Shown here piece after piece: positions 1 to 8,075 of a stretch of DNA of 64,000 bases. Each line of letters starts with the position of its first letter. Within the stretch, counting starts at the first letter, position 1. The notes under the pieces are model-generated. The model ran no database searches. It was not told where the DNA came from and saw only the letters and a program-made list of their open reading frames with translations. The translations under genes were made by a program, and so were the position numbers. The stretch is taken from the NCBI RefSeq assembly GCF_001405015.1, contig NZ_CYZX01000004.1:142558-206557 (forward strand). The letters run 5' to 3'. The stretch is from Clostridium disporicum (lineage in GTDB: Bacteria > Bacillota > Clostridia > Clostridiales > Clostridiaceae).

Positions 1-1
1 T

Positions 2-181
2 CAATTATTAGAGTTTATAGATATTGCTCATTCTCCAAAGAATATTTTAATAAGAGCTTCTAAGGGTAATATATCTATGGAGAAAAAAGAGAAAGTATTA
101 GTTGAAGTTGAGAATCTTATGAAACAATTTAATTTGAGTCCAACTTTATATAATTTATTAAAAAATGATAATATTATATAA
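2..181 (+). CDS. 3' end of an unidentified gene, possibly a SAM-dependent methyltransferase C-terminus
   Basis: The reading frame is open from the window edge to a TAA at 179-181 and gives about 59 residues beginning QLLEFIDIAHSPKN. The composition is normal for a coding region and an intrinsic terminator follows directly. The fragment vaguely recalls the C-terminal tail of clostridial class I SAM-dependent methyltransferases, but no catalytic motif is inside the window, so the family is only a guess. That it is a real gene end is fairly secure; its function is not. Confidence 0.6.
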   Translation, partial: QLLEFIDIAHSPKNILIRASKGNISMEKKEKVLVEVENLMKQFNLSPTLYNLLKNDNII

Positions 182-195
182 AGTTAAAAAGTTTT

Positions 196-228
196 GAGGG
201 GTTACGTAAAGTAACTCCTTTAAAATTT
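196..228 (+). terminator. Intrinsic terminator after the edge gene
   Basis: A 10-bp stem (196-205 with 211-220, including G-U pairs) with a 5-nt GTAAA loop is followed by a T-rich stretch. It separates the truncated gene from the L,D-transpeptidase gene. Confidence 0.6.
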
Positions 229-304
229 ATTAGGTTATGGTTAACATAATAATAAGATGTTAAAATAAAGTTAGTTATACACAAATACAAAAAGTGGAGG
301 GAAT

Positions 305-1585
305 ATGGGGAGAATAAAAGATTATATTATTAAGAGAAGACTATTAATAATTATACTGTTAGTAATCATAGTAGCTGGAGTTGGTATAATTAATGTTGGG
401 GTAGCTAAAGCTGAAGAAAGAAAAAGAATTTCTATAATTGAAGATTTGATATCTGAAGGTAGTTATGATGATGCAATTGAAAAAATAGATGAACTTACTG
501 AAAAGTATAGTTATAAATTAGATAAGAAGATTACAGATTATCGAAGTATATTAGAAACATATAGATACATTGATTCATGTAAAGATAGCATAGAAATAAA
601 AGAAATTATAGAATTATTAAAAGAAGATTATAGTGAATTGCTAAAGGATAATATATTTATAAAATTAAATGAAAGTTTATTACAAAAACAGAGTGATATA
701 GATAATCATATAAAAGAAATGGAAAATATCAATATTTTTAAAGTGCAAATCGAGGAAGCTATAGATAGGGATATTGAAGAGGCTAAAACATTAATAGAGA
801 TTTTTAAAAGAGATTATCCAGATGAAGATATTTTGGCATTAGAAAATAAATTAAAAGAAAAAATTGGTAATATCGAAAAAGAAAAAGAACTTTTAAAGGA
901 AGATGAAACTGTAATAGAAGAAGTAGAGTATGAAAAAGATATAAATAATTCTACTGGTATTCAAGAAAATAAATTAGGTATAGCTAATACAGTAGCAGCG
1001 CAAAATTCAAGTCAAATCATTACTGTAGTAAGTAATGGAGGGTCATATGGAGAACTAGTTATGTGGCAAAAGGATGGAAATGGCAATTGGTTTGAAGTAG
1101 ATAGAGTGGCTGCAAGATTAGGTCAAAATGGAATGAAGTATGCAAGTGAAGTATATGAAATGGACAAATGTACACCGACAGGTATTTATACTGTTACAGA
1201 GGCTTTTGGAATTAATGGTAATCCGGGAAGTGGAGTGCCTTATAGAGAATTAGATGGTTCTGAATATTGGGTTGATGATGTAGATTCAGAATATTATAAT
1301 ACAATGCAATTTGGTGATCCAAATGGAAGATGGAACTCTGCAGAAAAGCTAGTAGATTTTCCGGGGTACTACAATTATTCTCTTGTAATAGATTATAATA
1401 GATGGCCAGTAATACCAGGAAAAAGTTCAGCTATATTCCTTCATTGTGATATGGGAATTTACACCTATGGATGTGTAGCTATACCACAAAATAATTTAGT
1501 AAATTTGTTAACATGGTTAGATCCGAATAGTAATCCAGTAATGATATTAGATTTTACTTATGAGGATATATATAATAATTATTAA
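305..1585 (+). CDS. Membrane-anchored L,D-transpeptidase (YkuD domain)
   Basis: Predicted to form or remodel 3-3 peptidoglycan cross-links outside the membrane. The protein has 426 residues. Residues about 12-35 are one hydrophobic segment after a basic start (signal anchor). Residues about 36-215 are Glu/Lys-rich and helical, probably a spacer or coiled coil. The C-terminal half carries the YkuD fold: His380 in IFLHCDMG and the catalytic Cys390 in TYGCVAIP. This GCVAxP version, lacking the Arg of the classical SHGCxR motif, is the type I recall from clostridial YkuD proteins of the ErfK-like group, so the enzyme is probably active. The ATG follows a GGAGG site. The gene appears monocistronic. 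The substrate is inferred from the family. Confidence 0.85.
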   Translation: MGRIKDYIIKRRLLIIILLVIIVAGVGIINVGVAKAEERKRISIIEDLISEGSYDDAIEKIDELTEKYSYKLDKKITDYRSILETYRYIDSCKDSIEIKEIIELLKEDYSELLKDNIFIKLNESLLQKQSDIDNHIKEMENINIFKVQIEEAIDRDIEEAKTLIEIFKRDYPDEDILALENKLKEKIGNIEKEKELLKEDETVIEEVEYEKDINNSTGIQENKLGIANTVAAQNSSQIITVVSNGGSYGELVMWQKDGNGNWFEVDRVAARLGQNGMKYASEVYEMDKCTPTGIYTVTEAFGINGNPGSGVPYRELDGSEYWVDDVDSEYYNTMQFGDPNGRWNSAEKLVDFPGYYNYSLVIDYNRWPVIPGKSSAIFLHCDMGIYTYGCVAIPQNNLVNLLTWLDPNSNPVMILDFTYEDIYNNY

Positions 1586-1591
1586 GAATCA

Positions 1592-1622
1592 CTATAAATA
1601 ACTTAAAAATATTTATAGGATT
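1592..1622 (+). terminator. Weak AT-only hairpin after the transpeptidase gene
   Basis: CTATAAATA pairs with TATTTATAG around an A-rich loop just after the stop codon. There is no clear U tract, so termination may be inefficient. The rest of 1620-1765 is AT-rich with no recognisable feature. Confidence 0.3.
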
Positions 1623-1769
1623 GCTTAAAAGGTTTAACACTTAAAAATCGATAAAGCTATATATAATAAAATGATATTAAAAATGAGTTATAGTGAATAT
1701 ATTAATTAAAAAATATTTAATATTATAATAAAATAACATAAATAATGATTAAAAAATGTAAAAATAGTA

Positions 1770-1798
1770 TTGACATTGATTTAATGGTAATATATTCT
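1770..1798 (+). promoter_or_regulatory. Vegetative promoter of the Ile T-box leader
   Basis: A perfect -35 TTGACA at 1770-1775 and a -10 TATTCT at 1793-1798 are 17 bp apart, just upstream of the T-box leader. This is a sigma-A type promoter. Confidence 0.75.
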
Positions 1799-1811
1799 AT
1801 ATTTAGAAATT

Positions 1812-2103
1812 GATTTTAATAAATTCGTTGAAGAGAAAAAGTAAGTATAGATTTGTTCTACAGAGAGTTGGCATTTTGCTGCAAGCCAATGTTCAAAATA
1901 TAGCTGAAAAATCATCTCTGAGAAGTAAAGGTGAAAAGTTATTGAGTAATCTTTACCGGAGGCTCACCGTTAAAAGAGAGGCGTATTATAATGTACGTTT
2001 ACTAAGTGCTATAATAGGTTTATTTTTTATAAGCTAATTTTATAGAATTAGGGTGGTAACGCGGTTAACCCCGTCCCTTTGTATTAAGGGACGGGTTTTT
2101 TAT
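1812..2103 (+). ncRNA. T-box riboswitch leader, isoleucine specifier (AUC)
   Basis: The leader senses uncharged tRNA. The T-box core AGGGTGGTAACGCG lies at 2050-2063 and is followed by a strong terminator (arms 2070-2079 and 2086-2095, then a T run). Stem I sequence lies at about 1835-1920; on its 3' side the triplet ATC at 1911-1913 sits in the usual specifier context (GAAAA-ATC-A). AUC reads isoleucine, which agrees with the branched-chain amino acid transporter downstream. Uncharged tRNA-Ile should allow read-through. The specifier assignment comes from position and context, not from a computed fold. Confidence 0.9.
2070..2103 (+). terminator. T-box regulatory terminator
   Basis: A 10-bp GC-rich stem, CCCGTCCCTT pairing with AAGGGACGGG, has a 6-nt loop and a run of T. 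It is the off state of the Ile T-box. Confidence 0.92.
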
Positions 2104-2176
2104 ATTTAAGTGAAACTCTAAATATATACCTATATTGGCAAATGTGATTTAGATAACTGAAAAAGGGGGCGGTCGA

Positions 2177-2227
2177 ATGGAGACAGACATTGATATTATA
2201 AAAATAGGTAATATATATAAAGAATAA
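2177..2227 (+). CDS. Putative Ile-rich 16-residue leader peptide
   Basis: A microORF (METDIDIIKIGNIYKE) begins with ATG eight to ten bases after a GGGGGCGG ribosome binding site. It lies between the T-box terminator and brnQ. Five of 16 residues are isoleucine, written ATT or ATA. Only 26 bases separate its stop from the brnQ start. It could be a second, translation-based isoleucine sensor or simply chance in AT-rich DNA. It has no recognised family. Confidence 0.35.
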   Translation: METDIDIIKIGNIYKE

Positions 2228-2253
2228 TAGATTAGATTATTGGGGGAATTATC

Positions 2254-3588
2254 ATGAAGAATTTATCAAGAAAAGATTTAGTATTAGTAAGCTTAATGCT
2301 TTTTTCATTATTTTTTGGAGCAGGAAATTTAATATTTCCACCCTTTTTAGGACAAGCAGCAGGTAGCGCTACTTGGGTGGCAATGGCAGGATTCTTTATA
2401 ACGGCAGTAGGATTTCCTATTTTAGGAGTTGTGGCAGTTGCAAAATCTGGAGGATTATATTCATTAGCTAAAAGGGTTCATCCTGTATTTGCTGCAGTAT
2501 TTACAGTTTTAATATATTTATCAATAGGACCGGGACTTGGAATACCTAGAGCTGGAAGTTTACCTTTTGAAATGGCAGTTGCGCCATATTTGCCAGAAAG
2601 TATATCAACAACATTAGCACTATTTTTATTTACTTTAATATTTTTTTCAGTTGCTTATTGGCTTTCTTTATCACCAGCTAAGCTTGTAGACCGTATGGGG
2701 AAGGTTTTAACTCCTACATTATTAGTATTAATTTCACTAATATTTATAGCTAGTATTTTTAGACCTATTGGAGCATATGGAGAAGCAACAGGAGAGTATG
2801 TGACATCTCCGTTTGTAAAAGGGTTCCTAGAAGGATATTTAACAATGGATACTATAGCAGCATTAAACTTTGGAATAGTAATATCATTAGCTATAAAGTC
2901 TAGAGGAGTATCTGATGAGAAGTTAGTTGTGTCAAATTCCATAAAAGCCGGAGTGATTGCTGGAAGTTTATTAATAGCTATATATGCAGTTTTAGGTCAC
3001 TTAGGAGCAACTAGCGGAGGTAGATTTGGAACAACTGCAAATGGTGCACAAACATTAACTAATGTAATAACATATATATTTGGAAAACCGGGAGCTGTGT
3101 TGTTAGCAATAATATTTACACTTGCTTGTTTAACAACTTGTGTAGGATTAATAACTTCTTGTAGCCAATACTTTGCAACTTTAACGTCTAAGGTTAGTTA
3201 TAAAGGCTTTGTTAGAATATTAGCATTATTAAGTATGGGAATTGCAAATATGGGATTAACACAAATACTTTCTATATCAGTACCGGTATTAAATGCAATT
3301 TATCCAATAGCTATTATGCTGATAGTTTTAGGAATGATGAACAGAGTGTTTACAGGAAATGCAATGGCGTATAGATTAACAATTATATTTACTGGTGTTG
3401 TTAGTGTAGTAGATGCATTAGGTCAAGTTGGAGTTGGAGTGGAGGCGCTTACAAAGTTATTTGAAAGATTACCACTTTACTCTCAAGGATTAGGATGGAT
3501 AGTTCCAGCGGCAGTTGGAATGATATTAGGAGTATTAATGAAGGTAGTTAAAGAGAATGTAAAAACTGAAAAATTAGAAGTTAATTAA
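2254..3588 (+). CDS. brnQ: Branched-chain amino acid transporter BrnQ (LIVCS family)
   Basis: A cation-coupled importer for Leu, Ile and Val in the cytoplasmic membrane. At 444 residues it has the normal family length, with about 12 hydrophobic segments. The N-terminus contains the characteristic FFGAGNLIFPPFLG stretch at about residues 20-33 of BrnQ proteins. The ATG follows GGGGG. It lies downstream of an isoleucine T-box, so isoleucine starvation should induce it. The next gene starts after an inverted repeat that may end this transcript. Confidence 0.95.
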   Translation: MKNLSRKDLVLVSLMLFSLFFGAGNLIFPPFLGQAAGSATWVAMAGFFITAVGFPILGVVAVAKSGGLYSLAKRVHPVFAAVFTVLIYLSIGPGLGIPRAGSLPFEMAVAPYLPESISTTLALFLFTLIFFSVAYWLSLSPAKLVDRMGKVLTPTLLVLISLIFIASIFRPIGAYGEATGEYVTSPFVKGFLEGYLTMDTIAALNFGIVISLAIKSRGVSDEKLVVSNSIKAGVIAGSLLIAIYAVLGHLGATSGGRFGTTANGAQTLTNVITYIFGKPGAVLLAIIFTLACLTTCVGLITSCSQYFATLTSKVSYKGFVRILALLSMGIANMGLTQILSISVPVLNAIYPIAIMLIVLGMMNRVFTGNAMAYRLTIIFTGVVSVVDALGQVGVGVEALTKLFERLPLYSQGLGWIVPAAVGMILGVLMKVVKENVKTEKLEVN

Positions 3589-3601
3589 GATTAATTTAAT
3601 G

Positions 3602-3641
3602 ATTGTATAGACAATGTTTATTATGTATCTGTCTATACAAT
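3602..3641 (+). promoter_or_regulatory. Double operator for the HutC-type repressor (and possible brnQ terminator)
   Basis: A perfect 12-bp inverted repeat, ATTGTATAGACA at 3602-3613 and TGTCTATACAAT at 3630-3641, lies upstream of the PTS EIIC gene. The word TTGTATAGACAA (3603-3614) recurs exactly before the GH1 gene at 5960-5971. It resembles the TTGTATATACAA type of operator bound by HutC/TreR-like GntR proteins, and a HutC-type gene is in the cassette. The repeat is followed by ATTATTTTTATT, so as RNA it could also form a terminator for brnQ. Confidence 0.75.
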
Positions 3642-3683
3642 TATTTTTATTACTAAAAGTATTTGGTATATTTGTTTCATCAA

Positions 3684-3697
3684 AACAACGTTTACAA
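3684..3697 (+). promoter_or_regulatory. Cre-like CcpA site before the PTS EIIC gene
   Basis: AACAACGTTTACA (reverse complement TGTAAACGTTGTT) matches the Gram-positive cre consensus at most positions. It lies between the promoter/operator and the ribosome binding site, where CcpA could act as a roadblock. The identical 13-mer is present at 14901-14913 upstream of the mannose-family PTS operon. Confidence 0.5.
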
Positions 3698-3712
3698 TAT
3701 GGAGGGGACGAA

Positions 3713-4996
3713 ATGAACTTTTATCAAAAATTTGAAGGTAAAATAATGGAATTTGGGACAAAGCTTAATAATCTAAAGGTATTAAGGGTTTTACGTGATT
3801 CATTTATGATATCATTTCCATTAATAATATTTGGATCAATAATGTTAGTTATAGCTAACTTACCATTTTTAGATAAAATATTAAGTCCAGAAACATTAAA
3901 CTCTTTAAAAACTTTCTTAGGACCAGCATCAATGACAACTATGTCAATAACAACAATCTTTGTTACTTTAGGTATTGGATATTACTTTAGTAAAGAAGAA
4001 GGGGTAGATCCTATATTCGGAGCAGCAATTTCTTTAGTATCTTTCTTACTTTTAACTCCTACTGCTGATGGTGGAGACTTAGGAAGTGTATTACAAATAG
4101 ATAGATTAGGTGCTAAGGGAATGTTTATAGGTATGATAGCAGCATTTTTATCTGCATATATGTATACATTCTTTGTAAAGAAAAATTGGACAATAAAAAT
4201 GCCAGATACAGTACCACCGGCGGTATCTAAGTCTTTTGCAGCTTTAATACCAGCAGTTTTTACATTATCAACTTTTTTAGTAATAAATATAATATTTACA
4301 TTTACTCCATGGGGAAATCCACATGATTTTATATATGAAATAATACAAACACCTTTAACTAAATTAGGTAGTGGAATTGCAGCAACAGTAGTAGCAATAT
4401 TTGCAGTTCAAATTCTATGGTTCTTTGGATTACATGGACAAATTATAGTAAATTCAGTAATGGATCCTATATGGAATACTTTATCACTTGAAAATTTAAA
4501 TGCTTTCCAAGCTGGAGCAGAAATGCCAAATATAATAACAAAGCAATTTATAGAAACTTTTACAGTTGGGCTTGGTGGAACTGGGATGACTCTTATAGTA
4601 ATATTAGCTATATTAATATTTATGAAGAGTAGACAATTAAAAGAAATAGCACGACTAGCAGCACCAGCAGGATTATTTAATGTAAATGAACCAGTTACAT
4701 TTGGATTACCAATAGTTTTAAATCCAATAATAGCTATTCCTTGGATAATAGCACCAGTTGTAGCAACTTTAGTAGCATATTTTGCAATGGCATCAGGATT
4801 AGTACCAGCAACAACAGGAGTTGCAGTTCCTTGGACAACACCAGTATTAATAAGTGGATTCCTAGCTACAAATTCTATTGCAGGTTCAATACTTCAATTA
4901 GTACAGATGGCAATAGTATTAGTTATATGGTTCCCATTCTTAATGGCATTAGATAAGAGAAATTGTGACTTAGAGAAAGAAGAAAAAAGTGCATAG
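3713..4996 (+). CDS. PTS EIIC, cellobiose/lactose family
   Basis: The membrane channel of a phosphotransferase system that imports and phosphorylates a beta-glucoside. The protein has 427 residues, the usual length for the Lac/cellobiose EIIC family, with about 8-10 hydrophobic segments and the family stretch FNVNEPVTFGLPIVLNP near residue 320-340. The start at 3713 is chosen because GGAGGGG lies 6-10 bases upstream; the reading frame also extends to 3614 but without a ribosome site. No EIIA or EIIB gene lies nearby, so these must be encoded elsewhere. Regulation is probably by the adjacent GntR repressor and CcpA. Confidence 0.92.
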   Translation: MNFYQKFEGKIMEFGTKLNNLKVLRVLRDSFMISFPLIIFGSIMLVIANLPFLDKILSPETLNSLKTFLGPASMTTMSITTIFVTLGIGYYFSKEEGVDPIFGAAISLVSFLLLTPTADGGDLGSVLQIDRLGAKGMFIGMIAAFLSAYMYTFFVKKNWTIKMPDTVPPAVSKSFAALIPAVFTLSTFLVINIIFTFTPWGNPHDFIYEIIQTPLTKLGSGIAATVVAIFAVQILWFFGLHGQIIVNSVMDPIWNTLSLENLNAFQAGAEMPNIITKQFIETFTVGLGGTGMTLIVILAILIFMKSRQLKEIARLAAPAGLFNVNEPVTFGLPIVLNPIIAIPWIIAPVVATLVAYFAMASGLVPATTGVAVPWTTPVLISGFLATNSIAGSILQLVQMAIVLVIWFPFLMALDKRNCDLEKEEKSA

Positions 4997-5039
4997 TATA
5001 ACTACAAGTTAAACGAAACGTGAACTAATATGATATTAT

Positions 5040-5128
5040 AAATGATAAAATTAATAGCTATAGAAATCAATCGAGGAGTTAAAGTTTTAAAGCCTATGTT
5101 TCTTACACTATTAATTTTATCATTTTTT
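5040..5128. repeat. Long stem-loop: 18-bp inverted repeat around 50 nt
   Basis: 5040-5057 and 5108-5125 are perfect reverse complements (core AATGATAAAATTAATAG). They enclose 50 nt that contain further possible pairings (GAAA...TTTC, AGG...CCT). The + strand continues with TTTTTT. It lies between the convergent EIIC and repressor genes. It could be a bidirectional terminator, but the large structured loop is unusual for that. Confidence 0.6.
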
Positions 5129-5182
5129 ATATGGTATAATTTACTTACTTAATTTGTTCAATAACTATATGAAGTGAAAAAA

Positions 5183-5866
5183 CTATCTTTTAGCATAATA
5201 AACTATAGAATTATTAAAATGCTTATTTATAGAGTATTCATAAACTCGTCCGTTAGTAAGATATCCTATATTTTCAACTTGAATGGCTAGATTTGAATCT
5301 TGCTTATTAGAAAGCTCCATCTCTTCGTTAGTAAGGATTACTGCAGAGATATTTTTTATGCCATGAGAAATTTCATAATCATTATCATATTCAATATATG
5401 AAAGAAGACTTGCTTCACAATTTTGTTTTGTAAGATTAGGAAAAAGTGATATAGGCATATATATATATTCAATATGATCTATTTTTGTATTAATACATCT
5501 TAATCGAGTTATATACCAAACCTTTGACCCTTTATCTATTTGTAATTTTTCACAAATATTATCATCAGCAACTATTTGTTTTAAATTTAGAACCTTAGTA
5601 TGTATATCTTTAGCAGAATAAAGATCATATTGAGAACTTAAATTTAAAGAATATGTGCAAGGTAATTCATTTACAAAAGTTGGGCCACCATGAGATTTCC
5701 TAGCATAACCTCTTTCTATTAACACATCCATTACTTTTCTTATAGTATGTCTATTACATTCATATTTTTGAGCAAGATTACTTTCAGAAGGAAATTTTGA
5801 ATTTACTTCTAATTCACCACAAACTATGCTTTCTATTAAATCTTTTAATATATCTTTACTTTTCAA
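5183..5866 (-). CDS. GntR-family (HutC subfamily) transcriptional repressor
   Basis: The predicted local repressor of the beta-glucoside genes. The protein has 227 residues. Residues about 1-70 are the GntR winged helix-turn-helix, including FPSESNLAQKYECNRHTIRK. Residues about 85-225 are a UTRA-type effector domain, which in this subfamily usually binds a sugar phosphate. The start is TTG at 5866, with GGAG about 10 bases upstream; no better start is visible. The gene is divergent from the GH1 gene. Exact operator words lie in that gap and before the EIIC gene. The effector is likely a phosphorylated beta-glucoside (inference). Confidence 0.9.
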   Translation of the reverse strand: MKSKDILKDLIESIVCGELEVNSKFPSESNLAQKYECNRHTIRKVMDVLIERGYARKSHGGPTFVNELPCTYSLNLSSQYDLYSAKDIHTKVLNLKQIVADDNICEKLQIDKGSKVWYITRLRCINTKIDHIEYIYMPISLFPNLTKQNCEASLLSYIEYDNDYEISHGIKNISAVILTNEEMELSNKQDSNLAIQVENIGYLTNGRVYEYSINKHFNNSIVYYAKR

Positions 5867-5959
5867 AATTTAACTTCTCCTTTAGCTTAGTATATTTTAA
5901 TAATATTACAGTAAGAAAATATTTTCAATAAATCAGTGAGAGGTTATTTATATTTCATT

Positions 5960-5971
5960 TTGTATAGACAA
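5960..5971 (+). promoter_or_regulatory. HutC-type operator upstream of the GH1 gene
   Basis: TTGTATAGACAA, identical to the 12-mer at 3603-3614. Its TAGACA half can serve as the -35 box of a promoter with a TATGAT/TGATAA -10 region near 5986-5993, so repressor binding would block the GH1 gene. It lies 94 bp from the repressor start, so autoregulation is possible. Confidence 0.72.
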
Positions 5972-6035
5972 ATGCTGAAAATCTTTATGATAAATATTAG
6001 AATTAGGATAATAAAATAGATTTGGAGGTACGATT

Positions 6036-7424
6036 ATGGCTAAATATAAATTTCCAGAAAATTTTACTTGGGGAGCAGCAACTTCAGGCCCACAAACTGA
6101 AGGATGGACAGATAAAAAGAACTTTAGTATATATGATTATTGGTTCCAAATTGAACCAGAAAAATTTCATAATGGTGTAGGTCCAGAGATAAATTGTGAT
6201 ACTTATAGAAAATATAAAGAAGATGTTGAGCTTATGAAAGAAATCGGTTTAACTAGCTTTAGAACATCAATACAATGGACAAGACTTATAAAAGATTTTG
6301 ATACATGTGAAGTAGATCCAGTTGCAGTAGAGTTTTACAATAATTATATTAATGAAATAATAGAAGCAGGAATAGAACCGTATATAAATCTTTTCCATTT
6401 TGATATGCCTATAGAATTACAAAATAGAGGTGGATGGGAAAATAAAGAGGTTATAGATTTATATGTTAAGTATGCGACTAAATGTTTTGAGCTATTTGGG
6501 GATAGAGTTAAGAAATGGTGTACTTTTAATGAACCAATAGTTCCAGCTGAAGGTGGATATCTTTATAAATTTATGTATCCTAATATAGTAGATTTCAAGA
6601 GAGCTATTCAAGTTGGATATAACACTATAGTAGCTCATTCAAAAGCAGTTGAAGCTTTTAGAAAGTTAAATACAGGTGGAGAAATAACAATAGTTTTAAA
6701 TCTTACTCCATCATATCCAAGATCTCAAGATGAAAAAGATTTAGAGGCATCAAGAATTGCAGATGGAATATTTAATAGATCGTTCTTAGATCCAGTAGTT
6801 CATGGTACATTCCCAAGTGATTTAGTAGAATTACTTAAAGAAAATAATTTAATGCCTGAATATACTGAGGAAGAATTAGAAGTAATTAAGAATAATCCAA
6901 TAGATTTCTTAGGAGTTAACTATTATCAACCAAGAAGAGTAAAGGCTAAGGAAACAGAAGTAGACGTTAATGCACCTATAATGCCAGAAACTTTCTTTGA
7001 TTATTATGATATGCCAGGAAAAAGAATGAATCCATATAGAGGATGGGAAATAGCACCACAAGTAATGTATGATGTAGCTGTTAACATAAAAGATAATTAT
7101 AATAATATTCCATGGTATATTTCAGAAAATGGTATGGGAGTTGAAGGTGAAGAAAGATTTAGAGATGAGAATGGTGTAATAAATGATGATTACAGAATAG
7201 ATTTCGTAAAAGAACACTTAACATATCTTCATAAAGGAATACAAGAAGGGTCAAACTGCTTCGGATACCATTTATGGACATTTATAGATTGTTGGTCATG
7301 GGCAAATTCATTTAAGAATAGATATGGATTTGTAGCTTTAGACTTAGAATCAGGAAAAAGAACTGTAAAGAAATCAGGAAGATGGATAAAAGAAGTATCT
7401 GAAACTAACGAAATTGAATATTAA
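6036..7424 (+). CDS. Glycoside hydrolase family 1, probable 6-phospho-beta-glucosidase
   Basis: Predicted to cleave the phosphorylated beta-glucoside delivered by the neighbouring PTS, in the cytoplasm. At 462 residues it is normal for GH1. The start has the family signature FPENFTWGAATSGPQTEG. The acid/base Glu is in TFNEP near residue 165 and the nucleophile Glu is in YISENGMG near residue 364. There is no signal peptide. The ATG follows GGAGG. Transcription is probably repressed through the operator at 5960-5971. GH1 also includes non-phosphorylated glucosidases, so the phospho-specificity rests on context. Confidence 0.92.
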   Translation: MAKYKFPENFTWGAATSGPQTEGWTDKKNFSIYDYWFQIEPEKFHNGVGPEINCDTYRKYKEDVELMKEIGLTSFRTSIQWTRLIKDFDTCEVDPVAVEFYNNYINEIIEAGIEPYINLFHFDMPIELQNRGGWENKEVIDLYVKYATKCFELFGDRVKKWCTFNEPIVPAEGGYLYKFMYPNIVDFKRAIQVGYNTIVAHSKAVEAFRKLNTGGEITIVLNLTPSYPRSQDEKDLEASRIADGIFNRSFLDPVVHGTFPSDLVELLKENNLMPEYTEEELEVIKNNPIDFLGVNYYQPRRVKAKETEVDVNAPIMPETFFDYYDMPGKRMNPYRGWEIAPQVMYDVAVNIKDNYNNIPWYISENGMGVEGEERFRDENGVINDDYRIDFVKEHLTYLHKGIQEGSNCFGYHLWTFIDCWSWANSFKNRYGFVALDLESGKRTVKKSGRWIKEVSETNEIEY

Positions 7425-7434
7425 AATAGAAAAA

Positions 7435-7474
7435 AAGTGAAGGGCTATAATTTTAAGCCCTTCACTTCTTTTTT
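7435..7474. terminator. Bidirectional terminator between the GH1 and NapH-like genes
   Basis: An 11-12 bp stem, AAGTGAAGGGCT with AGCCCTTCACTT, and a 9-nt loop is flanked by A and T runs. It serves both converging transcripts. Confidence 0.88.
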
Positions 7475-8060
7475 AGAATTCAATTTTATCTTTAATTATA
7501 CATATTCCTTGAGTCATAGTTCCCATAGGACAATACACACACCAGGAGTTAGGCTTATAAATAAGCATAGTAACTATTCCAAGAATTGTTGAAGTTATCA
7601 TTATACTATAAAATCCAAATGCAAATTGAGCAATCCATGGAGTTACATGAGAATAATCGGCAAAATTCCAAGGTAACTTAAAGGCCCATAGAAGTGTTAT
7701 AACTTCTTTTAGTGTGTTGGTACCATTAAACACTAAGTAAGTGTTAAATATCATATTAATAAACATGGATAAAAAGAAGATTAAGAATCCGTATCTAAAG
7801 TATTTATGCTTCAAAAACTTAGGCATAGGTTTATTTCTAGAAAGTTTATATTTATTTCCTAGCATGTTTAAAAGCTGACCTCTACCACAGTAGCTATTGC
7901 AATATGTTTTTCCACCACCGAATATTGATATTAACAATGGAATAGAGAAGCATAATAAACCAAGCCAAGCAAATAAAATATTAAAAAGTCCTAAAAATAA
8001 ATACACGGTAGATAAAATCCACATATATTCAGACCAATGTTTTTTCTTATTTTTCTTCAT
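7473..8060 (-). CDS. NapH-like 4Fe-4S membrane protein, short form
   Basis: The protein has 195 residues, with about four hydrophobic segments and two cysteine motifs facing the same side: YCNSYCGRGQ (about residue 50-60) and CVYCPMGT (about residue 173-180). These resemble the membrane part of NapH/RdxA/CcoG-like ferredoxin-type proteins. The usual soluble 2[4Fe-4S] domain is missing, but the gene just upstream encodes a separate ferredoxin, so the two probably form a split electron-transfer pair. The ATG follows GGAGG. The gap to the ferredoxin gene is 15 bp, which indicates an operon. The electron donor and acceptor are unknown. Confidence 0.75.
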   Translation of the reverse strand: MKKNKKKHWSEYMWILSTVYLFLGLFNILFAWLGLLCFSIPLLISIFGGGKTYCNSYCGRGQLLNMLGNKYKLSRNKPMPKFLKHKYFRYGFLIFFLSMFINMIFNTYLVFNGTNTLKEVITLLWAFKLPWNFADYSHVTPWIAQFAFGFYSIMITSTILGIVTMLIYKPNSWCVYCPMGTMTQGICIIKDKIEF

Positions 8061-8075
8061 AATGTATAAAACCTC

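Noticed and set aside
1810..2037. 75-codon frame with a leucine-rich sequence
   Set aside because: It lies entirely inside the Ile T-box leader and has no ribosome site; RNA structure explains the sequence.
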